Positions 24,469 through 34,120 of a stretch of DNA of 64,000 nucleotides are shown here, in pieces. The stretch lies in assembly GCF_010095445.2 (NCBI RefSeq), contig NZ_WFGV02000016.1:1-64000 (forward strand), in the 5' to 3' direction. The stretch comes from Pseudomonas sp. TNT3. Its GTDB lineage: Bacteria; Pseudomonadota; Gammaproteobacteria; Pseudomonadales; Pseudomonadaceae. The translations under genes and the position numbers were made by a program. The first letter of the stretch is position 1. Every line of letters starts with the position of its first letter. The notes below the pieces were generated by a model, which was given only the letters and a program-made list of their open reading frames with translations, searched no databases and was not told where the DNA came from.

Positions 24469-25818
24469 TCAGGCGTCGAGGCGTAAGTGATACTGGCGCT
24501 TGGCGGTGTACATCGCTTCATCGGCGTGTCTGAACAACTGCTTCTCCTCAGTGCCGTGTTCAGGGTACAGCGCGACGCCAATGCTGGTCCGAATGGTCAA
24601 GCTGTGGCCGTCCAGGCGCAGTGGCTGCGCCAATACCTGACGGATTTTCTGCGCGACTTTGTCGGCGTCTTCCGCAGCATGAATGCTGTGCAGCAAAACC
24701 ACGAACTCGTCGCCGCCGATGCGGGCTACCGTATCGGTTTCGCGCACGCAGCCCTTGAGCCGACTGGCCACCGCTTGCAGCAACATATCGCCCACCGAAT
24801 GGCCATGGTTGTCGTTGACCTCCTTGAAGCGGTCGAGATCGACGTACAGCAGCGCCATGCGGCCGCCGTCCATCTGAGCCAATGTCAGCGAACTTTTCAG
24901 ACGGTCACGGAGTAACGCGCGATTGGGCAGTTGCGTCAGCGCGTCGTACTGCGCCATGCGTTCGAGGCGGGCATGCAGTTGCTTGCGCTCGATCGCGGTG
25001 GCCACCTGGGCACACACAAACTGCAGCAATTCCTTGTCCTGTTCGGTGTAGCGCTCGCCGCCCGCAACACTTTTGACGATCAGAGCACCAATGGTGCCGT
25101 TTTGCGAGTTCAGTGGTACGCCCAACCAGCAGGGAGATTCCTGGCCCGCCACCAACGCCTCGAACCCCGCAGGAGCGTTGCCTTGATCCGGGGTCAGCAG
25201 AATTGGTTGCCCGCTGCGAATAACCTCTGCGCACAAGCGCCCGGTGACCGTTCCCGGCTGTTCGGGTTGCGGTTCAAGTTCATCGACGTGATAGGGGAAA
25301 TTCAGCTGTGAACAGTGCTCGTCATACAAGGCCACGGAGAAATTCATCGCCGGCAACCATTCACCGATCAGCAAATGGATACGCTTGAATAATGCCAGCA
25401 AATCTTCTGCGGCATGGGCCGCTTCGGAGATCGCGTACAACGCCGCCTGCCGGGATTCGGCCTGCTTGCGCCCGGTGATATCGCGGGCCACCGCAATGCG
25501 CAGCTGATCGACTTCCGACCAGCGGGCCGACCAGAGGATATGCACCACCCGACCGTCCTTGCGCAGGTAGCGGTTCTCGAAATTCAGCTTGGGCTCGCCG
25601 CCCATGATCTCCCGCGCAGCGTCGAGGGTCCGCTGTCGATCGGCCGGATGCACCAGATCAATCATCGCCTTGCCGATCAACTCATCGGGGGTGTAGCCAA
25701 AAACCTGTTCGCAGGCAGCGCTGATAAACACGAAACGACCTTGTTTATCGACCGCACACACGGCGTCCAGCAGTAGATCGATGTAGCTCGCCAGCGGCGC
25801 GGAATTTCTGCTTTCCAT
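24469..25818 (-). CDS. soluble PAS-GAF-GGDEF diguanylate cyclase
   Basis: 449-residue cytoplasmic cyclase: PAS domain about 10-120 (VFISAACEQVFGYTPDELIG), GAF domain about 125-275, GGDEF domain about 285-445. Active site ARIGGDEF (368-372) with an I-site RETD five residues before it, so active and feedback-inhibited. No membrane helices and no EAL domain. The PAS/GAF ligand is unknown. It stands alone between the small stress genes and lysE. Confidence 0.9.
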   Translation of the reverse strand: MESRNSAPLASYIDLLLDAVCAVDKQGRFVFISAACEQVFGYTPDELIGKAMIDLVHPADRQRTLDAAREIMGGEPKLNFENRYLRKDGRVVHILWSARWSEVDQLRIAVARDITGRKQAESRQAALYAISEAAHAAEDLLALFKRIHLLIGEWLPAMNFSVALYDEHCSQLNFPYHVDELEPQPEQPGTVTGRLCAEVIRSGQPILLTPDQGNAPAGFEALVAGQESPCWLGVPLNSQNGTIGALIVKSVAGGERYTEQDKELLQFVCAQVATAIERKQLHARLERMAQYDALTQLPNRALLRDRLKSSLTLAQMDGGRMALLYVDLDRFKEVNDNHGHSVGDMLLQAVASRLKGCVRETDTVARIGGDEFVVLLHSIHAAEDADKVAQKIRQVLAQPLRLDGHSLTIRTSIGVALYPEHGTEEKQLFRHADEAMYTAKRQYHLRLDA

Positions 25819-25836
25819 GGTGCCCTGCGATCAGAT

Positions 25837-26475
25837 TCAAGTCTTGCTCGCCACCAATCCCGGCACTGCATGCACCAGAGCATTGATGGCGAAACCGATA
25901 AACATTACCCCGCACAACCGGGTGATCAACAGTTCATGACGCTGGTACACAGTGCGTACCTGCCGGGCGCCGACGATGCCAATGAGGATAGCGTAGGCGA
26001 TTAGGCCTCCGATGAAACTCAGCGCGATCAGCCAGGGCAACATCGACCAGTGCAGCAACTCTGCACGACTGGACAGCAGTGCGGTGAACGTCGCCACCGC
26101 CACCGGATAGGCTTTAGGATTGGTCAGCCCGAACAGGATGCCATGCCAGAACGGCTGCCGTGCTGGCCCTTGAGGCACTTCGGCGCTGCTGCGCTTGGCA
26201 CGTACTGCGCGCAATCCGAGCCAAAACAGGTAAAGGCCGCTGATCACACCCAACACGTCGAACGCCGTGCTGCCAATTTCCCGCGCGCCGACAATCGCTA
26301 TCAGCGCCGTACTGCACCAGATCACATCGCCCAGTAAATGCCCGCAGAGAAACCCCGCCCCGGCCCGCCTTCCACGTGCAGCACCAATGCCCAATACTGC
26401 CAGCACGCCAGGCCCCGGTGTAATGGCATAGATAAAGCCCGAAGCGAGAACGGCCAGTAGCAGAGTGGGGGTCAT
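25837..26475 (-). CDS. LysE/RhtB-family exporter
   Basis: 212-residue inner membrane protein with about six helices and the LysE-family signature GFIYAITPGPGVLAVLGIGA near the N-terminus and LTNPKAYPV in the middle. Exports an amino acid or similar metabolite; substrate not predictable. ATG 26475 has AGGAG six bases upstream. Downstream of, and in the same direction as, the LysR gene, which may control it. Confidence 0.87.
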   Translation of the reverse strand: MTPTLLLAVLASGFIYAITPGPGVLAVLGIGAARGRRAGAGFLCGHLLGDVIWCSTALIAIVGAREIGSTAFDVLGVISGLYLFWLGLRAVRAKRSSAEVPQGPARQPFWHGILFGLTNPKAYPVAVATFTALLSSRAELLHWSMLPWLIALSFIGGLIAYAILIGIVGARQVRTVYQRHELLITRLCGVMFIGFAINALVHAVPGLVASKT

Positions 26476-26530
26476 GGGAACTCCTGTTCGAGGTGCGCTG
26501 AATGCTCGCGAGTCTACTGCGTTTGTTGAG

Positions 26531-27469
26531 CTAGCAGGGTACCGGCGGGACGTCACAGACCATTAATCGCTCGATTTCGTTCTTTAACCAATTCAACGCC
26601 TGATCTCCGCTCCGCCGTTTATGCCACGCCAGGACAAAGGTAAACGCGGAAATCTTGAACGGCGGCGGCACCACGATCAATGACCGCTCATCAACGTTGC
26701 TCACCGCGCGAGAGGCCACCGTGAGAATCAGATCCGTACCGCTGATGAACGCGGGGGCCACGCTCCAGTGTGGCAGACTGATCGACACACGCCGGCGAGC
26801 ACGCAGTGCCGTCAGGGTCCGTTCGATTTCCGGTGTGCCACTGCCGCGCATTTCCAGCAGAACGTGGGGCCGTGACAGGTATGTCGGCAGGTCCAGCTCA
26901 CCACCGGTTGGCAGGCTGTTACGGTCGACCAGGCACACGTAATGCTCATCGAATAACGCCGTGCTGCGCAGTTCATTCGGTATCTCCGGAAAGACCCCGG
27001 CGGCCATGTCGATGTCGCCATTCAGTACGGCATCAAGCATCCCTTCGCGACTGGCGTGGCTGATCTGCAGATCGATACCCGGTGCATCACGCCGCAAGGT
27101 TCGAAACAGCCCCGGCAAGACGATCGCAGCCCCGTAATCGGACATCGCCAGGCGAAAGGTGCGTTTGGCGGTGGCCGGATCGAACGTATTCGGCGCCAGC
27201 AGCGATTGCACCTGAGCAAGCACTTCGGCCAAGGGCGTGACCAACTCCAGCGCCCGCGGCGTTGGCACCAGCGTGGCGCCCGCGCGCACCAGTAACGGAT
27301 CGCCGAGCAGATCGCGCAGCCGCGCCAGCGCATGGCTGACCGCCGGTTGACTGAGGTGCAGGCGCTCGGCTGCGCGGGTGACGTGTTGCTCCATGAGCAA
27401 AGCGTCAAGGATCACCAGCAAGTTAAGGTCAATACGCCTTAGATCATTCATCTGATGCATGTTCTGCAT
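26531..27469 (-). CDS. LysR-family regulator
   Basis: 312-residue regulator with an N-terminal winged helix (LVILDALLMEQHVTRAAERL, SQPAVSHALARLRDLLGDPLL) and a substrate-binding domain. NodD-like subclass by the DLNLLVILDAL opening. In-frame ATGs at 27469, 27460 and 27451 are all possible; no ribosome site decides. It is divergent from the YdcZ-like gene (68-bp gap) and upstream of lysE, so it may regulate one or both exporters. Confidence 0.88.
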   Translation of the reverse strand: MQNMHQMNDLRRIDLNLLVILDALLMEQHVTRAAERLHLSQPAVSHALARLRDLLGDPLLVRAGATLVPTPRALELVTPLAEVLAQVQSLLAPNTFDPATAKRTFRLAMSDYGAAIVLPGLFRTLRRDAPGIDLQISHASREGMLDAVLNGDIDMAAGVFPEIPNELRSTALFDEHYVCLVDRNSLPTGGELDLPTYLSRPHVLLEMRGSGTPEIERTLTALRARRRVSISLPHWSVAPAFISGTDLILTVASRAVSNVDERSLIVVPPPFKISAFTFVLAWHKRRSGDQALNWLKNEIERLMVCDVPPVPC

Positions 27470-27537
27470 AGCAATTTGGAATTTAAATCTGCGCGACGAA
27501 TACTCTAGAGTCCAGCAAAACCTGTTGGAGTTTCATC

Positions 27538-28026
27538 ATGACGACGTTGCATTGGGCCGGTCTGCTGCTGTTGGCCGTGATAGCCGGGGCGGTGGTGCCT
27601 TTTCAGAGTGCGATCAACGCCAATCTCGGCAGAGGTCTCGGACATCCGTTATGGGCAACGCTCGCCTCGTTACTGGTCAGCATCGTGGTGTTGTTGCCGG
27701 TGATTGTGGCGATGCGCTTGCCGTTGCCAACGTTGGCATTCATCACCAAAGCGCCGTTGTGGATGTGGGCCGGCGGTGCGTTTGGGGTGTGCTTTATTTC
27801 GCTGGCGCTGATGCTATTGCCCAAGTTGGGGGCGTCGGGGTTTATTGCATTGGCGCTGGCAGGACAAGTGGTTGCATCGCTAGTGCTCGACCACTTTGGG
27901 TTGTTCGGATTGGTCGAGCGGCAAATGACCTTGCCGCGCGTGCTAGGGGCGGTGTTGTTGATTGCCGGGGTGGTGCTGATTCAGTTCAGTGACAGTCCGG
28001 GTAAAGCGCTGGTGACGGCGGGTTGA
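27538..28026 (+). CDS. DMT-family small membrane protein (YdcZ/DUF606)
   Basis: 162-residue membrane protein with five hydrophobic helices, PFQSAINANLGRGLGHPLWA and LPRVLGAVLLIAGVVLIQF, typical of the YdcZ half-size DMT family. TTGGAG precedes the ATG. Transport substrate unknown. Divergent from the LysR gene, a classical regulator/target arrangement. Confidence 0.85.
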   Translation: MTTLHWAGLLLLAVIAGAVVPFQSAINANLGRGLGHPLWATLASLLVSIVVLLPVIVAMRLPLPTLAFITKAPLWMWAGGAFGVCFISLALMLLPKLGASGFIALALAGQVVASLVLDHFGLFGLVERQMTLPRVLGAVLLIAGVVLIQFSDSPGKALVTAG

Positions 28027-28117
28027 GGGAAACTCATGGACTTATCGGCGTCGGGCCGCCCGCCGGGTATAGTCTTGCCGCAATCAAAATCCCTGCCGAT
28101 CAGTGCCAAGGTTTTAC

Positions 28118-29314
28118 ATGAAAAGCAGCACCACCCTCCTCGTCACCTGCAGCACTGTTTTCCTCGCCCAACTGGGCATGAGCATTTACCTGCCGGCATT
28201 GCCGGAGATGGCCCGGTATCTGTCTGCCGATGCCTCGCAGGTTTCGTGGGGGCTGGCGGTTTATCTCATTGGTATGGCGCTGCCGATGTTGTTCTGGGGC
28301 AGTCTCAGCCAACGCATCGGGCGAAAACCGGTGTTGCTCGCGGCACTGGGTATCTACGGGGTGGCAAACCTCGCCCTGCCTCTGGGCCAGACGCTTGAAT
28401 CATTCCTGGCGTTAAGACTGGTTCAAGGCATTGGCGCGAGCGGCATTTCGGTGATGGCCCGGGTGCTGATTCGCGACAGTTTTCGCGGTGACCTGCTGGC
28501 CAAAGCGCTGTCCTGGATTTCGATCTCTTTCGTCGTCGCGCTAGGCATAGGCCAGTATCTGGGGTCGATCATCCAGGTGACGTTGGGTTGGTCCGCCATT
28601 TTTTATCTGCTGGGCAGTGTGAGTCTTTTGATGGCGATGGGGGTGGCGCGTGTGCCGTTTCCCATTCGAGACGACGAGAGCGCCCAGTCATCCGCCTGGC
28701 GGAGTTACGGGCGAATCGTGTGTGACCGGGCCTTTGTGTTGCCGGCCCTCGCCGGTGGTCTCGGTTATGGGGTGATCATCGCGTTCAACACGGCAGCGCC
28801 GCTGATTCTGCAAGGCCCCTTCAACTGGTCCGCGGTGGATTACGGACTGTTGGGTTGGCCCATCAGCGCGGCGTATTTTTTGGGGGCATTGGCAGTCAAT
28901 GGCTTCGTGCTTCGCACAGGCCAGCGACGCATGATGGCGGCCGGTGTAGGGCTGGTACTGGCCGGGAGTGCGGTGATGTTGCTGGGCAGTTTCCTGGGTA
29001 CTTCAATCGCTCTGCTGTTCTGGCTGCCCTACTGCGTTGCGGTGTTCGGTCAATCGTTGAACTACCCGATCAGCCTGTCACTGGCCAACGACGGCTCGCC
29101 GGTTGGCGGTGCATATGCGATGGCGCTCAGCGTTTTCATCCACCAGTTGATGGCCGCTGTGATCGGCGCGATTGCCAGCCTGATCGCGAGCGAACAAGCC
29201 TGGCCACTTTCCTTGCTGTGTACCTTGCTCGCGCTGGGCGCGATGCTCTGCGTAAAGCTCGCGCCCAGTCTGTCCTGCCGCCATCGCCAGCAGGCTGGCT
29301 CCCACAGTGATTGA
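28118..29314 (+). CDS. MFS transporter (Bcr/CflA-like)
   Basis: 398-residue, 12-helix major facilitator. N-terminus LAQLGMSIYLPALPEMARYL and the loop motif WGSLSQRIGRKPVLL place it near Bcr/CflA drug exporters. ATG 28118 chosen (AAGG eight bases upstream). The last dozen codons (CRHRQQAGSHSD) are read from a REP-like element (29278-29312), so the native C-terminus has been extended or replaced by repeat sequence. Confidence 0.85.
   Translation: MKSSTTLLVTCSTVFLAQLGMSIYLPALPEMARYLSADASQVSWGLAVYLIGMALPMLFWGSLSQRIGRKPVLLAALGIYGVANLALPLGQTLESFLALRLVQGIGASGISVMARVLIRDSFRGDLLAKALSWISISFVVALGIGQYLGSIIQVTLGWSAIFYLLGSVSLLMAMGVARVPFPIRDDESAQSSAWRSYGRIVCDRAFVLPALAGGLGYGVIIAFNTAAPLILQGPFNWSAVDYGLLGWPISAAYFLGALAVNGFVLRTGQRRMMAAGVGLVLAGSAVMLLGSFLGTSIALLFWLPYCVAVFGQSLNYPISLSLANDGSPVGGAYAMALSVFIHQLMAAVIGAIASLIASEQAWPLSLLCTLLALGAMLCVKLAPSLSCRHRQQAGSHSD
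29278..29312. repeat. REP-like element inside the MFS gene end
   Basis: CGCCATCGCCAGCAGGCTGG…CTCCCACAGTG matches the REP half-element at 61863; it supplies the stop region of the MFS gene. Confidence 0.65.
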
Positions 29315-29330
29315 GGGGTTCACAAACAAC

Positions 29331-30479
29331 TTAAAACGCGCTGCGGAAAATCTCTTCGATCTGACGCTGATCCGCCGTCCGGGGATTGGTCAGGCCGCAA
29401 GCGTCCTTGAGGGCGTTAGTGGCGAGGATCGGGATGTCGTTGAGCTTGGCGCCGAGTTCGCGCAAACCGGCGGGAATTTCCACGTCATGGGCCAGGGTGC
29501 GAATGGCCGTAATGGCCGCTTGAGCGCCCTCTTCCGGACTGCAGCCGCGCGTGTCTGCACCCATTGCGTGGGCCACGTCGGTCAGGCGATCTGCGCAGAC
29601 CAGCGCGTTGAAGCTCTGCACGTGCGGCAGCAGCACGGCGTTGCAAACACCGTGTGGCAAGTCGTAATAACCACCCAACTGGTGCGCCATGGCATGCACG
29701 AAACCCAGTGATGCATTGTTGAACGCCATGCCCGCGAGGAACTGCGCGTAGGCCATGTTTTCCCGTGCCGCCAGGTCGCGGCCGTCGCGCACGGCCAGGC
29801 GCAGGTTGTTGCTGATCAAGGTGATGGCCTTCAACGCGCAGGCATCGGTGATCGGATTGGCAGCGGTGGACACATAGGCTTCGATAGCGTGGGTCAGCGC
29901 GTCCATACCGGTGGCGGCCGTCAGGCTTTTGGGCATGGCAACCATCAGCGCGGGGTCGTTGACCGACAGCAGCGGCGTGACATTGCGGTCGACGATAGCC
30001 ATTTTCACGTGGCGCGATTCGTCGGTGATGATGCAGAAGCGGGTCATCTCGCTGGCGGTGCCGGCGGTGGTGTTGATGGCGATCAGCGGCAGTTGCGCCT
30101 TGGCGGATTGATCGACCCCTTCATAGTCGCGAATCTGCCCGCCGTTGGTCGCGCACAGGGCAATGCCTTTAGCGCAGTCATGGGGCGAACCACCTCCCAG
30201 GGACACTACGAAATCACACTGGCTTTCCTTGAGCAGACCGAGGCCAAGCTCGACGTTGGCGATGCTCGGATTAGGCTTGGCGCCGTCGAAGATCACCGAG
30301 TCGATGTCCAGTTCCGCCAGCTTCCCGGCGATCATCGCCGCCACGCCGGCCTTGGCCAGCCCGGTATCAGTGACGATCAGCGCCTTGCGAAAGCCGTATT
30401 TGCCAATGGCGACCATGGCTTCGTCGAGGCAACCGATGCCCATGATGTTGACGGCGGGAATGAAAAAGGTGCTGCTCAT
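29331..30479 (-). CDS. yiaY: iron-containing alcohol dehydrogenase, YiaY-type
   Basis: 382-residue group III alcohol dehydrogenase. NAD-binding [11 protein letters not shown] and [18 protein letters not shown], metal ligands in [28 protein letters not shown] and nearby. Sequence is very close to E. coli YiaY as I remember it, which oxidises L-threonine or short alcohols. ATG 30479 chosen with AGGAG ten bases upstream. Ends 16 bp from the convergent MFS gene. Confidence 0.88.
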   Translation of the reverse strand: MSSTFFIPAVNIMGIGCLDEAMVAIGKYGFRKALIVTDTGLAKAGVAAMIAGKLAELDIDSVIFDGAKPNPSIANVELGLGLLKESQCDFVVSLGGGSPHDCAKGIALCATNGGQIRDYEGVDQSAKAQLPLIAINTTAGTASEMTRFCIITDESRHVKMAIVDRNVTPLLSVNDPALMVAMPKSLTAATGMDALTHAIEAYVSTAANPITDACALKAITLISNNLRLAVRDGRDLAARENMAYAQFLAGMAFNNASLGFVHAMAHQLGGYYDLPHGVCNAVLLPHVQSFNALVCADRLTDVAHAMGADTRGCSPEEGAQAAITAIRTLAHDVEIPAGLRELGAKLNDIPILATNALKDACGLTNPRTADQRQIEEIFRSAF

Positions 30480-30636
30480 GAGCGAATCTCCTGACGGGAG
30501 CCGGATCGGCGAAGACGAACCAGCGGATACCGACAGGATCAACTCATCCAGGGTGCGGTAACTTGATCTGGCTCAACGTCGGGTCGTGATAAAGTCGCCG
30601 CCCATCAGACCTTTTGCTTTCGAGACGACCAACGCA

Positions 30637-31656
30637 ATGACCGATTTCCAGGATGTTGATGCCCAACTTGAAGACTGGAACGCCTTGCGCACCACCGCTA
30701 CGTTCAGCGGCTTGCTGCTGGGCAACGGCGCCAGCCGCGCGGTGTGGGACGATTTCGGCTACGACTCGCTGTTCGAAAACGCCCGCACCGTCGAAGAAAA
30801 ACCCCTGAGCCAGTCCGAGCTCAGCGTGTTCGAGGCGATGCAGACGCGCAGCTTCGAGCAAGTCCTCAGCGCACTGAAAACCACCAGTCGCGTGAACAAG
30901 GCCCTGGCCGTCAGCTCCGCCGCGCCGCGCAATCGCTACTACGCGATCAAGGAAGCGCTGATCAACACCGTGCATGCGGTGCATATCCCCTGGCGACTGG
31001 TGGTGCCGGCGACCCTGGCGACCATCAGTGAGGAACTGGCCCGCTACCGGACGGTGTTCACCACCAATTACGACTTGCTCAACTATTGGGCCATTCAGCA
31101 CCAGCCGGACTCCATCACCGACCTGTTCCAGGGCGCCGAACCGGGTTTTGATTTGAGCCGCACAGCCACCGAGAAAACCCGTTTGCTGTACCTGCATGGC
31201 GGGTTGCACCTGGTACGCAATCAGGACGGCACAGCGCGCAAGCTGATGTCGACCGAGGGCACCTTGCTGGGCAGTTTCGCGATCAACAATACGATCAAGA
31301 CGCTGGACGATGTACCGCTGTTCGTCAACGAAGGCCCGTCGCAGGACAAGCTCAAGACTATTCGCAGCTCGGACTATCTGTCGTTCTGCTACGACCAGTT
31401 ACTCGGTCATGACGAGGGGCTGTGCCTCTTCGGTCATGCCCTGGGCGAACAGGACAGTCACATCATTCATGCACTGCGTCAGGCGAAACCGAAGGTGGTC
31501 GCCATCTCGATCAAGCCGCGCAGCAAGGCGTTCGTTCAGCACCAGAAACGGCATTACGCGAAGGTGTTCGAGGGCACGGGCAGCGAGTTGCGGTTTTTTG
31601 ATTCCAAGACGCACCCGCTGGGGAGTTCCAGGCTGACGGTCCCGGTTGAGGTCTGA
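30637..31656 (+). CDS. DUF4917 protein with SIR2-like motifs
   Basis: 339-residue protein. LLLGNGAS (26-33), VFTTNYDLLNYW (TTNYD 142-146), LLYLHGGLHL and LFGHALGEQDSHII follow the order and spacing of SIR2-like NAD-binding domains (GxGxS, TxNYD, LHG, GxSLxxxD), consistent with DUF4917. SIR2-like proteins in bacteria are often NADases of defence systems, but DUF4917 genes are also common as stand-alone core genes in Pseudomonas. Single gene, high GC like its flanks, so not obviously transferred. Confidence 0.75.
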   Translation: MTDFQDVDAQLEDWNALRTTATFSGLLLGNGASRAVWDDFGYDSLFENARTVEEKPLSQSELSVFEAMQTRSFEQVLSALKTTSRVNKALAVSSAAPRNRYYAIKEALINTVHAVHIPWRLVVPATLATISEELARYRTVFTTNYDLLNYWAIQHQPDSITDLFQGAEPGFDLSRTATEKTRLLYLHGGLHLVRNQDGTARKLMSTEGTLLGSFAINNTIKTLDDVPLFVNEGPSQDKLKTIRSSDYLSFCYDQLLGHDEGLCLFGHALGEQDSHIIHALRQAKPKVVAISIKPRSKAFVQHQKRHYAKVFEGTGSELRFFDSKTHPLGSSRLTVPVEV

Positions 31657-31689
31657 AGCGATCCTTGTAGCACCGATTCTGCCGATAAA

Positions 31690-31735
31690 TCACGACTGCT
31701 TCGCAGTTGAACGCAGGCTGCGCCAGCGGCTACAG
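31690..31735. repeat. dispersed intergenic repeat, single copy
   Basis: CACGACTGCTTCGCAGTTGA… and …GCAGGCTGCGCCAGCGGCTACA resemble one arm of the 21388 repeat. Lies between convergent genes. Confidence 0.5.
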
Positions 31736-31744
31736 GGATCACCT

Positions 31745-32287
31745 TCACTCTTCGCTGCTATGCACCACCACCAGCAACTGCGCCAGAACCTCACCCACTG
31801 ACCGGATCCGATGAGGCTTCTGCGCATTGAAGTGCAGCGCATCCCCACGGTTGAGCAGCACCCGCTCATTCATGAAATCCACTTCCACCTGCCCTTCGTG
31901 GACGAACAAAAACTCCTCCCCGATGTGCTCCTTGAACGCCTTGTCGACGAATTCGGTGGGCGGATAAATGATGAACGGCAGCAGACTGCGCTCACTCACC
32001 TGATGAGCCAGCACGGCGTAACCGGGACTCTGGTCATTGGCGGCCAGGGACTGGCGCTCATCGCTGCGCACCAGGCTGTAGCTGTCGAGGCTGACGTTGT
32101 CTTCGGAGAACAGCTCCTCGACCTTCACGTTCAGCGCCTTGGCCAGTTTCAACGCAGCCGCAATCGACGGCGTGTTCAAGCCCCGCTCGACCTTCGACAG
32201 ATAACTCTTGGTCATGCCGGACTTCTCGGCCAAAGCCTCCAGCGTCACACCAAGTTTTTTTCTCAATAATTTCAAACGGATAGACAT
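31745..32287 (-). CDS. XRE-cupin transcriptional regulator
   Basis: 180-residue regulator: N-terminal helix-turn-helix (LEALAEKSGMTKSYLSKVER, about 14-34) and C-terminal cupin barrel (about 105-175, HIGEEFLFVHEGQ, NRGDALHFNAQKPHRI). Such proteins sense small metabolites. It is divergent from the aldolase/DapA-like operon, and the shared 109-bp gap contains a perfect palindrome, so it probably controls that operon and itself. Confidence 0.88.
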   Translation of the reverse strand: MSIRLKLLRKKLGVTLEALAEKSGMTKSYLSKVERGLNTPSIAAALKLAKALNVKVEELFSEDNVSLDSYSLVRSDERQSLAANDQSPGYAVLAHQVSERSLLPFIIYPPTEFVDKAFKEHIGEEFLFVHEGQVEVDFMNERVLLNRGDALHFNAQKPHRIRSVGEVLAQLLVVVHSSEE

Positions 32288-32332
32288 GTAGAGCGATTAA
32301 TCCATCAAGGGAGCGACGTATTGTCCTTGCTT

Positions 32333-32368
32333 ATGACACTTTGTGTCATATAGCCTATTTAGTGTCAT
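32333..32368. promoter_or_regulatory. palindromic operator candidate (ATGACAC-TTT-GTGTCAT)
   Basis: Perfect 17-bp palindrome at 32333-32349 plus a further half-site AGTGTCAT at 32361-32368, midway between the divergent XRE-cupin and aldolase genes. Best candidate binding site for the XRE regulator. Confidence 0.65.
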
Positions 32369-32396
32369 TTGCATGAACCGCACGAAGGACACCGAT

Positions 32397-33179
32397 ATGG
32401 CCCGGACATTAGCACTACCCAAAGACCAACTGGTCAAGCAAGCGCTGACGCAGATGCAAAATACCCTGGCGGATAATACGTGGACCGACCGGCAAAAGCT
32501 GGCACTGACCTGCCGTATTCTGTTCGAAAATGGCCACGATTCCGGCCTCGCTGGCCAGATCACTGCCCGCGGCCCACAGCCAGGCACCTACTACACCCAG
32601 CAACTGGGCCTGGGTTTCGACGAGATCACCGCGAGCAACCTGCTGCTGGTCAACGAAGACCTGGAAGTACTGGAAGGCCACGGCATGCCCAATCCGGCCA
32701 ACCGGTTTCACAGCTGGGTATACCGCGCACGGCCGGACGTTAACTGCATCATTCACACCCATCCGACCCACGTTGCGGCGCTGTCGATGCTCGAAGTGCC
32801 GCTGCAGATTTCCCACATGGACCTCTGCCCGCTCTACGACGACTGTGCCTTTCTCGAAGGGTGGCCGGGTGTGCCAGTGGGGAATGAAGAAGGCGAGCTG
32901 ATTGCCGGTGCTCTTGGCGACAAGCGGGCGATCCTGCTATCGCACCATGGCCAGTTGTCCACGGGCACGACCATTGAGGAAGCATGTGTCATTGCGCAAT
33001 TGATCGAGCGCGCCGCCAGGCTGCAACTGCTGGCGATGAGCGCGGGAACAATCAAACCGATCATTCCGGAACTGGGACGCGAAGCGCACGACTGGATTTC
33101 CAAACCCAAGCGCCACGGCGCCGCGTTCAACTACTACGCTCGGCAGAACCTGCGTCAACACGCCGATTGCCTGAACTGA
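32397..33179 (+). CDS. class II aldolase/adducin family protein
   Basis: 260-residue zinc-dependent aldolase-like protein. IIHTHPTH supplies two zinc ligands (H120, H122) and LLSHHGQLS a third. The family cleaves or decarboxylates sugar phosphates and related hydroxy acids; exact substrate not predictable. ATG 32397 has AAGGA eight bases upstream. The DapA-like lyase follows after 29 bp; the pair suggests a small catabolic route under the divergent XRE-cupin regulator. Confidence 0.85.
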   Translation: MARTLALPKDQLVKQALTQMQNTLADNTWTDRQKLALTCRILFENGHDSGLAGQITARGPQPGTYYTQQLGLGFDEITASNLLLVNEDLEVLEGHGMPNPANRFHSWVYRARPDVNCIIHTHPTHVAALSMLEVPLQISHMDLCPLYDDCAFLEGWPGVPVGNEEGELIAGALGDKRAILLSHHGQLSTGTTIEEACVIAQLIERAARLQLLAMSAGTIKPIIPELGREAHDWISKPKRHGAAFNYYARQNLRQHADCLN

Positions 33180-33208
33180 ACCTACCGATTTTCTGCAGGA
33201 GAGACACC

Positions 33209-34096
33209 ATGTCGACCCCCACCATTCACGGCATCATCGGCTACACCATCACTCCATTCACCGCCAACGGCGAAAGCGTTGATCTCGACGCGCTCGGGCA
33301 ATCCATCGATCGCCTGATCGACGCTGGCGTTCACGCCATCGCACCACTGGGCAGCACCGGCGAAGGCGCTTATCTGAGCGATGCGGAATGGGATGAAGTC
33401 AGCGAGTTCAGCATCAAGCACGTGGCCAAGCGCGTGCCGACCATCGTTAGCGTCTCCGACCTGACGACTGCGAAAGCCGTCCGCCGTGCCCGCTATGCAC
33501 AAACCCACGGCGCCGATGTGGTGATGGTGCTGCCGGCGTCTTACTGGAAACTTAGCGAAGCGGAAATCCTTGCGCACTATCGCGCCATCGGCGACAGCAT
33601 CGACTTGCCGATCATGCTCTACAACAACCCGGCCACCAGCGGGACCGACATGTCGGTGGACTTGATCCTGCGGATTTTCAATGCCGTGGATAACGTGACC
33701 ATGGTCAAGGAAAGCACCGGCGATATTCAGCGTATGCACAAACTGCAGTTGTTGGGCGAAGGCCAGGTGCCCTTCTACAACGGCTGCAATCCACTGGCGC
33801 TGGAGGCTTTTGCGGCGGGTGCGAAAGGCTGGTGTACTGCTGCGCCGAACGTGATCCCGCAGCTCAATCTTGATCTGTATGAAGCGGTACTGGCCAACGA
33901 TCTGGCCAAGGCGCGGGACCTGTTCTACCGCCAGTTGCCGCTGCTGGATTTCATACTCAAGGGTGGGCTGCCCGCGACGATCAAGGCCGGATTGAGCGCG
34001 ACAGGGCTGGAAGTGGGCGACCCGCGATTGCCGGTGTTCCCGCTGAGCGATGCGGGCTGTGGTCAGTTGCAGGAGTTGTTGAAGGCGTTGCGCTGA
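33209..34096 (+). CDS. dihydrodipicolinate synthase (DapA)/N-acetylneuraminate lyase family protein
   Basis: 295-residue class I aldolase. GSTGEGAYL (48-56), Tyr138 in LYNNP and Schiff-base Lys167 in MVKEST are in place. GCAGGAGAG precedes the ATG. As the partner is a catabolic aldolase and regulation is local, this is likely a pyruvate-type lyase of a degradation pathway, not the housekeeping DapA of lysine synthesis. Confidence 0.85.
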   Translation: MSTPTIHGIIGYTITPFTANGESVDLDALGQSIDRLIDAGVHAIAPLGSTGEGAYLSDAEWDEVSEFSIKHVAKRVPTIVSVSDLTTAKAVRRARYAQTHGADVVMVLPASYWKLSEAEILAHYRAIGDSIDLPIMLYNNPATSGTDMSVDLILRIFNAVDNVTMVKESTGDIQRMHKLQLLGEGQVPFYNGCNPLALEAFAAGAKGWCTAAPNVIPQLNLDLYEAVLANDLAKARDLFYRQLPLLDFILKGGLPATIKAGLSATGLEVGDPRLPVFPLSDAGCGQLQELLKALR

Positions 34097-34120
34097 TCCA
34101 AAGGCAAATACACAACCGAT

